From assembly GCA_964019055.1 (NCBI GenBank), contig OZ025219.1, forward strand, positions 6,578,888-6,642,887: a stretch of DNA of 64,000 nucleotides, read 5' to 3'. Below are positions 22,901 through 34,821 of the stretch, piece by piece. A model generated the notes under the pieces. It saw only the letters and a program-made list of their open reading frames with translations, made no database searches and was not told the origin of the DNA. Position numbers and translations under genes: made by a program. The stretch comes from Anthopleura xanthogrammica. Its lineage: Eukaryota; Cnidaria; Anthozoa; Actiniaria; Actiniidae. Each line of letters starts with the position of its first letter. The first letter of the stretch is position 1.

Positions 22901-25080
22901 CTGGAAGATTAAGTGTTTTGCAAGCATTTATAGGTACAATTATTATACTTGCAAGATACAGTACAAACTTCTACCCCACCATAGGGAAGTACAGGTGGCT
23001 CAGCGGTGAGAGCACTCGCCTCTCATCAATGCTACCCAGGTTTGAGTCCTGCAGGGCTCTGCAGTGTCATATGTGAGTAGAGTTGTTTGTTGGTTCTGTC
23101 CTGTGCTTCGAGGGTTTTTCTTCGGGTTCTATGCTTTTCCTCCCTCCTTTAAAATCGTATTCTAAATTCCAATTCAATCCTGGGCTTCACATTAATTAGA
23201 TCTTACAGTAGCTCTGTTGTGAGTGTCCCACGCTGTGATACAACAGCCAAAGCTTGCAGGGGAGAGAGAGACTGGTAACAGCACAGGGAATCCAATTTAG
23301 AAAAAAACGAGTAAAGCTAAGATAAAATGTTTTAAATCCCCATTATTGATTTTTTTGGGTTTAACATGCCAAGATAGTGTGCTCCATAACACAAGGAATA
23401 TAGGAAAATCAAACATAAAAGCAGTGCAATATATTTTTTTGGGCCTTGTTTTTCTATATCTTTCCCCTATGGTCCTCCAGTCACTCAAAATACTGCTAAA
23501 AGGTGGCAAATTTAACTACATGTGACACTTTAAACTATAATTTCACTGTCTTTTGCATGTCATTAACTCTGTTATGTTAATTGGGCTCCCTGTGGTAACA
23601 GTATTCTCAATCCATCAAGATACTGACTAACCTGAATGATAACTCAATCCCAGGCACACTCCAAACCCACTGATAGACAAGACATTATCAAATGATGCTG
23701 CAGCCATTACAAGAGTGGGTATACCCTTCTCTACACCATAATATTCTGCTTGTAACTCCAGTAGAGATGGGATAACAACTGCTAAGGATACAGCAGCTTG
23801 AACAAACCTGACATTTTTTAGCACCATACAAATTATTACATAACTACAATACATAAAATTTAGGATTAGCAAGAGAAGAATTGTAAGGGGAATGAAGATT
23901 TAAGATGATCTGTTTGTGCCCCTGCCTCTGCATCTGCCACTAGTGAAACACAGGTAACCCAGTTCATGTTTCAGCTCCCTTGGCCCCCCTCCTCTCAATG
24001 CTCAAAGCAATTAAAAGTTCTCTGTTGCTGGTATTAGCCATTATTTTGCATAAAAAATTAGTATTTTCCACAGTGAATGTTTATAGACTTTTAAAAATGT
24101 TTGCATTGTCAGAGTGTTGCATTAATTATTAGAGGAGATTTCATATGCAGTATGGTTATGGCGAGGACATGGCACTGAATATAGAATTCATACACATCAT
24201 GGCATGCAGTCACAGAAAGGCACAGTCTGTGCGGTAAGTTTTTCATAGTCATATGAAAACTGCTCTAAATTTATTCTTGGTACTAGTGAATATGATATGT
24301 TGATGCATGCTAAAATGAGGCTAACCCTCATTACAGTAAATGAGTTGCCAATCAAGGTGTTTCACAAATACGATAAATGTATATTTTCCTAGATTGGTTT
24401 TGAGGTTAGACTGCATGTGATTCCTTTAAAAAAATTTTTGAACTGAGCAACAATTTTGGCCAATCGATGAAATAATCAGATCATTGACTTGTATAAATCT
24501 GCTACAGGAAAATTATGCATTATTTGTTTATAACTTACCCCAACTGGAATGCCCATGGCCATCTCATATCCAACAAATAATATGCCATCACACTAGCAAT
24601 AATGGCCTCTATAGCACACGGCAAGAATGCTAATCTCATGACTGTAAACTTGAGTCTTCTTAAAGCATCTGTGTTTAACCCAAGTCCTGATCTTATCAAA
24701 ATGATAACAAGAGCTATACTTCTTAAACTTGAGGACCATTTCTTGTCAATATGAGATGCAAAGTCTATATGAGGAACGTTTCTGAGCATGAATCCTGCTA
24801 TTAGCATGCCTAATAGTGGTGGCAGAGAGAGACGAGGGATACACTTCACCAGTAAACCACCTACTGATGAAAATACCATGACTGTTAAAATACCAAAAAT
24901 ATTGCCTCCTGGAAGAACATCTTGACCAATCACAGACCACAGAACTGACCAGGAGAGAATTAACAATATCAATGCAGTCAGTAAATGAGCAAGGTGTTTG
25001 GTGGGAGGTACCGTGCAGCCATACTTTTGAGGACATGTTTTAGGCTCTCCTTCTGCATCAATGCTGGTTATTTCAGACAT
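19945..25080 (-). CDS. SLC9B (NHA2-type) sodium/proton exchanger, copy A, with a one-base frameshift
   Basis: Multipass CPA2 cation/proton antiporter of the SLC9B family. Exons in transcript order: 24539-25080, 23632-23807, 22794-22901, 21729-21881, 21218-21326, 21006-21142, 20752-20832 and 19945-20115, all with GT-AG junctions and the same phases as copy B. The sum is 1477 nt, one more than a multiple of three. The surplus base is in exon 3 (108 nt here, 107 in copy B), where GAATTGGACTCTTGGG replaces the in-frame pattern; stops follow soon after. Without that base the protein would have been about 491 residues. Two family-critical positions also differ from copy B: the TM motif SPAVV is SLAVV, and the ion-binding pair is DN (about residues 221-222) instead of DD. 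The WLPKATVQ motif is kept. The gene may be a young pseudogene, a diverged paralogue with an assembly error, or a polymorphic null allele. Confidence 0.85.
20273..20488. mobile_element. 216-bp MITE in intron 7 of SLC9B copy A
   Basis: Starts ATAGAGCGGTTTTCGTATGA and ends with its inverse TCATACGAAAACCGCTCTAT. TIRs are about 28 bp. A degenerate single end (GAAAACTGCTCT) is at about 24255. Confidence 0.82.
21476..21597. mobile_element. Short fold-back relative of the 6951-7146 MITE
   Basis: About 45-bp arms (TTGCATCGAAGCGAGACGAA) flank a small loop and share TGCAATGATAGAGACATGTG with the copy in gene A. Lies in intron 4 of SLC9B copy A. Confidence 0.78.
22592..22676. repeat. Single arm of the TCCAAATTGAGCTGC family
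   Basis: Contains ATTCTCAGGGGGATTGAAAT and TTGAGCTGCTCTGACGTCAC, matching the right half of the copy at 40712-40858. Confidence 0.7.
22989..23225 (+). mobile_element. tRNA-derived SINE in intron 2 of SLC9B copy A
   Basis: A-box-like GTGGCTCAGCGGTGAGAGCA and B-box-like GGTTTGAGTCC (about 23039-23049), followed by the same GGTTTTTCTTCGGG body as the SINE at 2919-3190. Confidence 0.75.
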
Positions 25081-25499
25081 GTTAGACTACGGTATCACTC
25101 CAATGAAACTATGCAATTCACTCAGATTAGACCAATATACACGGTCAATGACGTAAGTGTCACAAATTAGAACTGTCAATCGATGGTAGTTTGTCTTGCA
25201 CTTTGCAGGCATATGCACATCCTTGCACCAAATACCTCGGTAAGACAACCGATACGGTCCACTTTTCTAGTTTCTTACACTGTCCTACAATAATATCTTA
25301 TTTTGATAGCCAGTTATTCACAAAAGCTTCGCTTGGACAATAATCTTTGATTCGTCCTCCATTTTGTTTTTCTTTTGAAGTGCCGCTGATCCCTTCCAGG
25401 AACGCGCGGGCTCATGTAATACTAGTATTCCCCGCTGAACTTATGTTTTGCAGGCTCAGATCGGTATAACACCGCTGACTACAAAGTGTAGAATTCAAA
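25081..25499. promoter_or_regulatory. Shared head-to-head promoter of SLC9B copy A and ZNHIT2
   Basis: Only 419 bp separate the start codons of two divergently transcribed genes, so any 5' UTRs and core promoters must share this space. No TATA box is obvious. Inference from arrangement only. Confidence 0.6.
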
Positions 25500-27249
25500 A
25501 TGGCGGACGAAGAAGTAAAAATATTTGATAATCAAGACAATGAAATAACTGCTTCTAGCAGGGTTCCTGTCTGCTTTTTTTGTCAAAAGAGTACGTCTAA
25601 GTATGCCTGTCCACGCTGTAATGCTGGATACTGCTCGGTTTCTTGTTACAATAGCGAGAAACACGTTCAATGTTCGGAAGGATTTTACAAGGAAAACGTT
25701 TTGGAAGAGTTGTCACAGCGAACCAAAGACCCTGAAGATGTCCAAAGAGTGCTTAGCATGCTAAAGAATCTGGAGAAAGAGACTGTAGAAGACGAGGAGT
25801 CTGAGGTATCTTCTCTTGAAGAGCGTCTTGCAGGTATTGATCTAGATAAGGCTGACCCCAGCGTGATATGGGAGAAGTTGACTGAAGACGAAAAGAGAGA
25901 ATTCGAAACATCGATGAAGTCAGGTCATTTATCACAAATGATAGAAGAATGGATTCCTTGGTGGCAATCAGAAGAGGAAAAGAGGTATAATCATTGCGAT
26001 CTTTTTTTCTTTTTTCTTTTTTTGGTTGGGGGGAGGGGGGACGGAAAGGGAGATGGGGGAAGGAAAGTTGTAGGAGGAGGCTGGAAAGAAGAAAAGGGGT
26101 GTATAAGAAATCAGTTACCGTTAGCAGATGTTATCATGTTGTCATGCACCAAGTTGCTTTTGCTTAATTCATGGCAAAATTGCACTTTAAAAATTATAAG
26201 TTTTATAATTTTCCCTTGTGAATGCTTGTGCATCTGAGAAATAAAGTTTGTGGAAATCCTGGAAATACCTTTGATTGATGCCCACCAAGTTCGCATCTGG
26301 AGCCGAGACGTTTTTTTCATGTGACTTAAAACGCTTTTTCAGTCACTGGTGCCCCTTCGAGAAAAAATGTCTTGGCTTCAGATGTGAACTTGGTGGACTG
26401 TAATGAAGTATTTATCAATATTCTAGTATTTATCAAATATGCTATCAGTATTCATGACTCTGATTTTTTTTCTTTTTATAACTTAGGAAATCAAAGATCC
26501 AAGTGTTACAGCCAGATGACAGCAAAAATAAAAAAACAGAAAAACTAACTTATAAAAACACGAATAATAACCAGCAACCTCAAAAGTCTAAGATTTACCC
26601 CACAGTCTTACACAAGGTGCAGCAACTATCAGCACCAGCAAGCCCTTTGATTAAATACAGCATAATAGATGTCATGTATTCATATGCATATACAATGAGG
26701 TTATACAATGGTTCCCCAATGGAAAACCCTGAACAGTCTTCACAAACTTTGTACACATTATCATCATCACTTTCAAAGAATTTGACTTTTGAGAGCCTCG
26801 AGTCAGTTGTTCATAATTCTCTAAATGTTGTACTTGAATCAAAAGATCTTTTCAATTCACTTGATTTTTCCAATGATATTATACTAGATGTTATTGACTT
26901 AGTCAAAGGAAGTTTTAAACTTGGTGAAAAAGTGGTTAATTTTATTGACTGTGCTTTGTCAGATGCCCATAGAATATTAGAGAAAGGTAGAAAGGAGCTC
27001 AAACATGGCTCTGAAACGTGTGAAGATGATGTTAAAAGACTTTGGTTAGCAAAGAAGAAACTGGAGTTCTTTTTATCCTGGATGCAGTCAAATAGTGACA
27101 TGGTGTCTTCGTTTGCCGCTGAACTAAGAACACTGCACTTCGGTTTAGTGAGCAATATTGAAATCCATGAAGCTGAGAAGAAAAAAATCCAAGCAAAGTG
27201 GAAAGGAAATAAGCCACCATCAACAAAGAAACTTATTGAGGAAATTTAG
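25500..27249 (+). CDS. ZNHIT2: ZNHIT2, HIT-type zinc finger protein
   Basis: Two exons, 25500-25984 and 26487-27249, joined in phase 2 (AG|G), give 415 residues; human ZNHIT2 is about 403. The start AAAATGGCGG has good Kozak context. Residues about 22-55 form the HIT zinc finger: paired Cys in VCFFCQ, CPRC and YCSVSCY, then His and Cys in KHVQC. The rest is an acidic linker followed by a helical C-terminal region with the IPWW motif. ZNHIT2 works with the R2TP/RUVBL chaperone complex and helps assemble the U5 snRNP. That role is known for the family, not shown here. Reading on into the intron gives a spurious Gly-rich tail. It diverges from SLC9B copy A and is followed by a poly(A) signal. 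Confidence 0.93.
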
Positions 27250-27459
27250 GATAAGCTGTATTATGGAAGGCAGCAACTTGAAATGCATGGAAATATTGAA
27301 AAATGCGGAGAAAAGTTGCAGGAAATTGGATAGATGTGATAACCAATACTTGCCTCTTGCAATGCAACAATGAATGCCATATAAATTGCAAGAAACGTAA
27401 AAGATATTCCGCTTTTTGCAAACTATGTAGCCAGTATGAAAAGTTGTAAAGAGTATTGC

Positions 27460-27465
27460 AATAAA
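27460..27465 (+). terminator. Poly(A) signal of ZNHIT2
   Basis: Canonical AATAAA 211 bp after the stop codon. Confidence 0.6.
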
Positions 27466-28238
27466 TTGCTTTAAAACGGAAGAAAAGTATATTATGTAAT
27501 ATAGACTTATAACTTACTTTCTTTATAGTTTTTAAAATGAGACCTGAACGGTATTGTTAAAGAAAAGAAAATAATTCAACTCACGGAATACATTTGTATA
27601 TTATTCTTTATTTGTCACCTGATACTAGAGGAATTTAAAACCGCTTCGTTGTGTTACTGAACTTTACCTGAAAGCACAAACCCTGAAACTCGCATAAGAC
27701 GCAAGTGTTTACTGAAGAATGTTAAAAAGATCAACGATAAAAATCCACTTAGCGTGCAGCTACGCAAAATGCAGAAATGGGCAACGTGAACCTGTTTTAG
27801 TATGTTGGATTATTTAGTATGATAAATCCACAACTGCCCACCAAACTGACTAAATTCTCATTTTTCCCTTGCTTTTCCCTCGCTTTACTCAACATCACAA
27901 ACGATAAACACTTTTCGATTGCTATTTGTTAATTTTAAGGGCTATCAGTAACCCCGAGTTTACTGGCAATGGTTTTACCCTAATAAAAGTCGTCTTTTTT
28001 TTGCCAGAGGTCCTCTCGCTGAGGCTCTGTGAGCGGACACAGCAGTCGCCAAATAGCGTGAGGCTAAGAACGAATACGACGACCTGGACGGGAAGCACTC
28101 TTCTGTCCCGTTGACGCACTCTAATCACACACGGCTGCAAGTTACGTTTGTTGCTTCATGCATTTCCCTTATCACGCTTATTTGATTGCTTGTTTGTGTG
28201 CAAGCCTCCTGGTTCAGGTCACTAGTGCTGCTTCTAAT
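27466..28238. other. Gap between convergent ZNHIT2 and SLC9B copy B
   Basis: No coding exon seen. Presumably holds the 3' ends of both transcripts. Confidence 0.5.
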
Positions 28239-31200
28239 TCAAGTGATGTTGTTCAGCGCAGTCTCATTACTTGTCTCATCCTGGTTACACAGTAACCGAT
28301 CTCCTGTCTGCAAGTGTTCTTGTTCTGGCTGTACTCTTCTCATGAGTAAAGGACCTGTAAGAGCTATTCCAGCAGCACCTACAGGGGCTGTCAGCAGGAT
28401 TGATAGAACTGCCATGGTAACAATCTATAATTTATGAAAACAAAGAAATTATGAAAACAATACTAATGAACGCAATAGGTTAATGGTAGCCGGTTTTTCA
28501 TGGGTCGGGAAGTCCGGCCGCCGGCCTTTAAGGTCCTTGTGTGCGCGAGGTCACTCTACTCCAATAATTGATGCTGCAGAGCTCGAAATAACAGCCGATC
28601 AACAGACAATGTCTGGCCAGAATGGACACTTGTCCAGTCAAATCTTTGTCTTGCCGGTCATTTTGACCAGTAACGTTGAGCCAGAAACTGGGTATGACCG
28701 AGCTAAAATTAATTGGACCGCCGGGTCATCATGACCGGTGACTGACCGGACTTTATTTCAAGCCCTGTTGTGCAGCTCGCATTACGAAGGCTGTTGAAGC
28801 CAAAACTATGCACCAAGACGACAAGGCCTTCAAATGGTAGCCAATCTCTCAAGTTTATAAATCAAAGCTTGTACTTCACCTGGATACCGTACTCCTCTTG
28901 TGGTTTGCCAGCATACCCCCGTTGCCGTGCGATATCCAGGGATAAGGATCCAATGGCAGCCTATTAAATAAATAATGAAAATGTCATCCTTTAAGATGGC
29001 GATATTTGTTACAGAATCCTGCAAAATCCGTCCAAACCGAAGGCCTTAGTTTTCATAAGTTTGTTACTTTGCGTTTACGTTTCATTTTTTTGGGCAGTCA
29101 GTTGAATTGGGGCCATCGGGTTAGGAGTTGCTAGGCAATTTTCCTGTGTTATGTATGCCCTTGTCCCAGAGGCACATGTATTCTTTCCTGAGGCTTAAAG
29201 CTGGATCGATCGTCAGCACAATTTGCTTTAAACGTTGAAGACAAGGAAACTTAGGATCTCTTTTCTTTGGTGCGCAAGTGGTTTGCTGGTGTTGCACTCA
29301 GAACTGTCAGAACCACTATCAAGATGCACCAGGGCAATAAGCTTCGGGGACACAAGATAAGGTAAAGATAGCATTATAAAATCCATACCTGAACAGTTGC
29401 TTTGGGTAACCAGGCAATAGCAACAAACGCCTTTTCCTTATTGGTCAGCTTATTTCCCGCCATTAGAAGAAATGTAACGAGCATGCGCATTGTGAGACTG
29501 ATGGCCAATGCACCAATACATTTGGCTGCAAAAAATGAGCGAAAGTCTTACTATTAAAATCTCAATTAAAACAATCAAAAAATCGGTCTGTATGTCTGTC
29601 CGTCTGTCCTTTCTTATGAAATAGTGACATAGAAATGACGTCACTACACAACTGAGGTATTATGAAGCCTGCGAAAGTTTATATCTGAGATATTCTAGAA
29701 TTTCAGGTCGGAGAAGTTTTTGATATTTTACATACATTTACGATGACTTCATTACTGAGTGGGAAAATAAAATAAAGAAATGACTGTTTTCCGAGGTTCC
29801 GGGCAACTAAGGATGACATCTCAGTTTTGCAAATTTTCTAGATTCTGATTATCTAACATTTTTAAACAGATCAGCTGAAAGGTGTTTAAAAAACGATCTT
29901 TGGCCCTACAAGCCAGTGAAGGAATTGGTGATGATGATGATGACAATGATGTCGATGATGGAGGAGGAGGAAGAGGAAGAGGAAGAGGAAGAGGAGGAGG
30001 ATTTCATTAGCTTATAATGAAGCACAAAAATCAACCGGAGAAATTTCTAGCTGTGCATTACAAAAATGATATAGTTAAAATATATGCAATATGTGAGATG
30101 AAAACATAATGTCATATTAGCTACAAATATCTTCATTTTTGACTTTTCTAGCTCGTGACCTTTTCGCCTGACTCCTCTCAGATTCTATATGTTTATTAGG
30201 CATTTTGATATTTCTTTTAGATCATACCAGTAAAACTAAACTCACCAACAAACCTGCCATCCAGGTAATCTAGAGATATCTCGGCTCCTATCAGACCAAA
30301 TAACAATGGCTGGAAGAACTCCCATACTACAGACATGGCATTGTTTATAGGCGTCTGTCAAAATATATAGAATAATGTAACAAACTATCATCTGATGAAG
30401 CATAGTGAAGTACAACTCAAGGGTTTATTACAGCAAGACATTTCAGGGCCGTAGCAAGGCCAAAAATATTGGGGGGGGGGCATGTCAAAAGTATTGGGGG
30501 TTACAGGGGCATAGCCAGGATTTTGGCATAGGGGGGACCCAAAACCCCAAACTAAAAAAAACCAACGCCAACCTCAAAACAATGGTTAACCAAACAGGCC
30601 TAAAATTGTCAATGTTCAATATACAGTACACCGAAATTATTGGGGGGGCCCAGGCCCCCCGGCCCCTCCTCCTGCTACGGCCCTGCATTTAAAATGTCTT
30701 TTAGAAGCCAAAACCTGGAAAACCTTATATATTTTAGATAACATAACTACTATATTCCCTTCACAGATTTCAGATTACAGTCATCACCATCATAATCACT
30801 ACCATCATCAAGTGATTATCATCACCATCAAGATCATCATTGTCATCATCTTTACTATCATCATAATCATCATCAAGATCATTGTCATCATCATCATCAT
30901 TAAGATAATCGTCATCGCTGTCATCACCGTTGTTATCATCATCATCATTACCATCAGGTGCCACATCATCTTTATCATCATCATCGTATTCTTCAATGGG
31001 TCATCATCATCATGTCTTCATCATGAAAATTTATTAGTTTCATTTGACAGCCTTTTTAAAAATAAGCCAATTTTTCAGATTTTTTCAATACTAATTTAAA
31101 GATGCTCAAAATTGTACTTACTTTTTCTTCCTCTCCCCATCTGTATGCAGCAACAAATGCCATTGTCAATACACCTAATGCTCCTGCACCAGAGAATTGT

Positions 31201-33294
31201 GCAACATTGCAACCAAATAATGAAAGTAAACCACAGCCAGACAGCAACACAAAACGAACTCTAGATCTGTCAGTCTGAAACATTTGGATGATAAAATCAA
31301 ATTTTACTTTACAAATGAGCAGTGTTCAGGCATAGAGACAACCTCTCCTTTCTTGAACAGACCAGATTTTTGTTCATCCTGTATTCCCATTTCACTCCCT
31401 TGAGGATAAAATTCCTCTCATTAAACCTCATCAACCCCCTTCCCCTCCCCCTCCCCCTCCCCCTCCCCCTCCCCCTCCCCACCCACACATACCACCTATC
31501 CACCAATAAGCTATAAGTCAGCAACCCTCAGTTTGAGTTATACAACCACCTCAAATATTACAATAAAAAAGCAAGAAATAATACTCAAGGGAAATAATAT
31601 TATGTACTTCCGAATATACACATACCTCATGCTTATTTGGTAGATACCAACAAATATAACCAACAAGACAACCAATAACAATACCAAGTAAAAGTTCTAA
31701 GGGTCCTCTGAATATATTAAAGTATAGATTGCCTGAAAACAAAAACCATTATATATTTTCTTAAAACTTTGCAAAATATTAATTAGTGCAAACAAAGTAG
31801 GCATTATGATCCTTAACTTACAGTAATATAGACATGTCATTGCTTATCACCACCGCAAGTACAGCAGTGGCGCAGCTCAATGGGGTCGAACTGAAAGCAT
31901 GAGAAGACGCCCGGCAGCTGCTATAAAGTCCATGTATGACATTGACATGTATGACATTGACGTACATGTATATGGCAATTTTTTATTCTTTATTTCTATA
32001 AGGGCATTCTGTTGACCATGCAGTTTTCACCATGTTTGTGTTGGTGGCTCATATTGATACCAGTATATTTTCTCTATGATACTAATCTTCAAACCTTCAA
32101 ATTTCCTAAATTTCCCAAGGGGGAAAACCTGGAGAAAAACCCTGAAATCAAGGGAGAGGGTCTAACAAACCTTACTAGATGCTGAATACAGGAATCAAAA
32201 CCAAGACCCAGAGGTGTACAGCAAGTGCATACCCGTACATGACTCTACGCCACCCTTGCTTTCCAATTATAAACTTTACAGAAATCTCTGAAGTTTAGCA
32301 GCCCGTAAAATCTAGCAAGCTGGGTCAAATCAATAGAAAGGGCCTACAGGGCTCAAAATAATGGCCGGTCAATGGTCAATGTCTGGCCAAATTTGGTACC
32401 TGACTGGTCAAATACGGTTTTGAACGGACATGTTGACTGGTCATATTTGAAAAGAATAAAATAAAATATCATACGTTGGACATCTCGACCAGCGTATGAC
32501 TGTACATTATTTTGAGCCCTGGGCCTATACTTCAAAGATATATGCAATAGATAATACCTTCTGAGAAAGCAATGCCTAGGAAGACTCCAAAGAGGCTGAT
32601 AGCCAAAACATCATCACAAGATGAAGCAGCCATGACAAGAGTAGGAATGCCCTGTTGGACTCCATAACCTTTATCCTGGAGGACTAATAGCTGGGGGACA
32701 ACAACAGCTGGAGATACTGCTCCAAGAACAAACCTATGGATCAAGAAGCTCTCGATTATCACATTGAATTGTCTGCCTTCTCTTCTTTGTTAGTATGGAG
32801 TGGACTCTTAATGGAAGAAGACTTTCAGTCAAACAAATACTAAATCTAAATCACTACCTTATAGTACAATGATATATTTGATTAATACAAATATGTGGAG
32901 TGAAAACTTATATACGTGTTACAATATCTCAAGTGGGATATCCCATGGTTTGCCATGAGGAAGCATCCAGCTGAGTTGACCTCCAGAACAAACTTAAGGT
33001 CAACCAATCAAAATTGAGGATTCGACATCGTATTTTGATTAGCATTTCCCATTATTTTGCCAAGAGAATTTATAAAATTTGGGTTCTTCCCTCTTTAAAT
33101 TAATTGTAAATGCTAGTCGAACTCATGGCAGAATTTCATTTCAATCAACAAGAAAAGTCTACATTGTATGCCATAGTGACCCATAATTCCTTTCGGGGAA
33201 GGCGATCAACTCAGCTAGATTGTATGACTATTTTAGGTCTCCCCGATTAGCAAAGCACGTGTGCCAAGCTAGAAGTTTCGAGACATTAATAAAG

Positions 33295-33345
<51 letters not shown>

Positions 33346-34821
33346 CTGCACCATACAGTAGAAGACATATGCTTTTCTGCATTCTATTCTGATTGACTGT
33401 ATTTTCAATGGCATGGGATAATGGTCTATCACAATTAAATCCTGTAATCTGATTGGCTGAGTTACTAGGGGTCTATATTTGATAGACTACTAGTAGCTAA
33501 AAGTGCTGGTTTTGAAAATAAAACCAATGGTGGCTAACTAAATTTGACCAATAAGTAGGCTTAGACTAAAACAATTGGACCTCTGAGATGCCCTCATGGT
33601 CTACAATCAGACAATGAGGCTGAAGGCTAAATGGGCTATTTAACAATTAGTCCTCGAGTCCGAATGGTCTACGAGTCAATAGCCCATGAGGCTGAAGGCC
33701 GAATGGACTATTGACTCGTAGGCCATGAGGGCGAGAGGTCTAATTGTTTTAGTAAAAACCTACTAATCGGTCCAATAAAAGACGATCAGACAATGAGGCT
33801 GAAGGCTAAATGGGCTATTTAACAATTAGTCCTCGAGTCCGAATGGTCTACGAGTCAATAGCCCATGAGGCCAAATAAAAGGATCCAATAAAAGGATGCA
33901 AAAAGTTTTGGATTTTGCTTTAAATATATATTTTTTTGTTTTCAAAACCGGCGCTTTTCGCTACTTGAGGTCTATCACTAATAGACCCCTAGTAGCTCAG
34001 CCAATCACAGAGCTCGATTTGTGATAGACCATTAGTAGGTTTTTTCTAATAACTCTTAGACCATGAGGGCTTCAAGCCTAATTGTTAAGTAGGCTATTGG
34101 TGGGTGGTCAGTAGAGTGGCAGGAGGTTGTAAGTAGCTTGACTTTATAGCTTGCTTCTGATGGCTTAACCAGGACAGCTTTGTTTTCATTCTACTTTATG
34201 ATTGGTTATCCCAGGATTGATTGAATGAAGATGTAAAACTTACCCAAGTTGAAAACCCCAAAGCCATGGCATACCCAGAAAAAATCTGACCACAACTGCT
34301 ACGGTAACAGCCTCGGTAATACAAGGTCCGAATGCAAGTCTGATACAAGTGAACTTAAGTCTTTTCAAGGCCACAGGATCTAGTTCAAGTCCAGACCTTA
34401 TCAAAATTACAACAAGAGCAATACTCCTTAAAGTTGCTGACCATTGTTTGTCTATGTGTTTAGCAACATCGATGCCGGGAACGTTTCTTAGAAGAAAGCC
34501 AACTATCAACATCCCAAATAGGGAAGGCAGGACAATACAAGGTATATTTGAAACTAGAAACCCTCCTAACGCAGAAAACACAAGGATAATAAATAGACCA
34601 AAGAGATTGCCTCCTGGAAGTAAATCATCTCCAATCATTGTCCAAAGGATTGTCCATCCTACTACAACTATCAAAGTACGAGTCAATACTCGAGCTAAAA
34701 AGCCAGATGGCGGGAGAGTAAATCCTAGTTTATGAAGTCCTGTCTCACGATAAAAGTCATTTGTTTCTAGTGCTTGGTTGTTTTCATCTCCATCTTGTAT
34801 TGTTAACGTATTTTCCGCCAT
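28239..34821 (-). CDS. SLC9B (NHA2-type) sodium/proton exchanger, copy B, intact
   Basis: Intact CPA2-type cation/proton antiporter. Exons in transcript order: 34244-34821, 32558-32733, 31626-31732, 31122-31274, 30246-30354, 29389-29525, 28880-28960 and 28239-28424. All junctions are GT-AG and the total is 1527 nt, giving 508 residues. A hydrophilic N terminus of about 45 residues precedes a dozen or so membrane segments. Exon 2 keeps the canonical SPAVV and the Asp pair (CDD, residues 233-234) equivalent to the ion-binding pair of human NHA2. Exon 6 has WLPKATVQ, whose Lys is conserved in the family. The C terminus is short and polar. Family members exchange Na+ or Li+ for H+ at plasma or organelle membranes. 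It is head-to-head with CISD2. Copy A has the same intron positions, so the pair arose by duplication after the introns were in place. Confidence 0.93.
28578..28767. mobile_element. Degenerate hAT-like MITE in intron 7 of copy B
   Basis: Ends AGAGCTCGAAATAACAGCCG and TTATTTCAAGCCCTG are related to the cleaner element at 32348-32520 and share an internal CAATGTCTGGCCA. Confidence 0.65.
30444..30685. mobile_element. 242-bp MITE with CAGGGCCGTAGC termini
   Basis: Begins CAGGGCCGTAGCAAGG and ends with the inverse CTGCTACGGCCCTG. The same CATTT lies on both sides (30439-30443 and 30686-30690), a possible 5-bp target duplication. CAGGG ends are typical of hAT elements, although those usually make 8-bp duplications. 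The inside is rich in G and C runs. Intron 4 of copy B. Confidence 0.78.
30775..31020. repeat. CAT/ATC cryptic microsatellite
   Basis: Interrupted TCATCA units over about 240 bp in intron 4 of SLC9B copy B. Confidence 0.9.
31436..31482. repeat. CCCCCT microsatellite
   Basis: About seven uninterrupted hexamers in intron 3 of SLC9B copy B. Confidence 0.92.
32107..32262 (-). mobile_element. tRNA-derived SINE, reverse orientation
   Basis: On the minus strand the tRNA-like head begins near 32262 (GGGTGGCGTAGAG), with a degenerate B box. The body continues towards 32107, with GGGTTTTTCTCC, as in the other SINEs here. Confidence 0.6.
32348..32520. mobile_element. 173-bp hAT-type MITE with 8-bp target duplication
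   Basis: Ends AGGGCTCAAAATAATG and CATTATTTTGAGCCCT are perfect inverses. The flanks GGGCCTAC (32340-32347) and GGGCCTAT (32521-32528) match at 7 of 8 bases, fitting a hAT target-site duplication. Intron 2 of SLC9B copy B. Confidence 0.85.
33299..33342. repeat. ATT microsatellite
   Basis: Pure ATT/TTA trinucleotide run following AATAAAGTT, likely the tail of a retroposed repeat. Confidence 0.95.
33419..34034. mobile_element. 616-bp TIR element containing a second, internally duplicated element
   Basis: Outer ends TAATGGTCTATCACAA and TTGTGATAGACCATTA are inverse, and similarity runs about 95 bp inward (GGCTGAGTTACTAGGGGTCT). Inside lies another fold-back built on CCTCATGG and GAGGTCTAATTGTTT. 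A block of about 85 bp starting ATCAGACAATGAGGCTGAAG is repeated directly at about 33607 and 33784. Intron 1 of SLC9B copy B. Confidence 0.82.

Noticed and set aside
25985..26237. Continuation of the ZNHIT2 frame past 25984
   Set aside because: Gly/Lys/Phe low-complexity tail follows a good GT donor; joining to 26487 keeps phase and the family C terminus.
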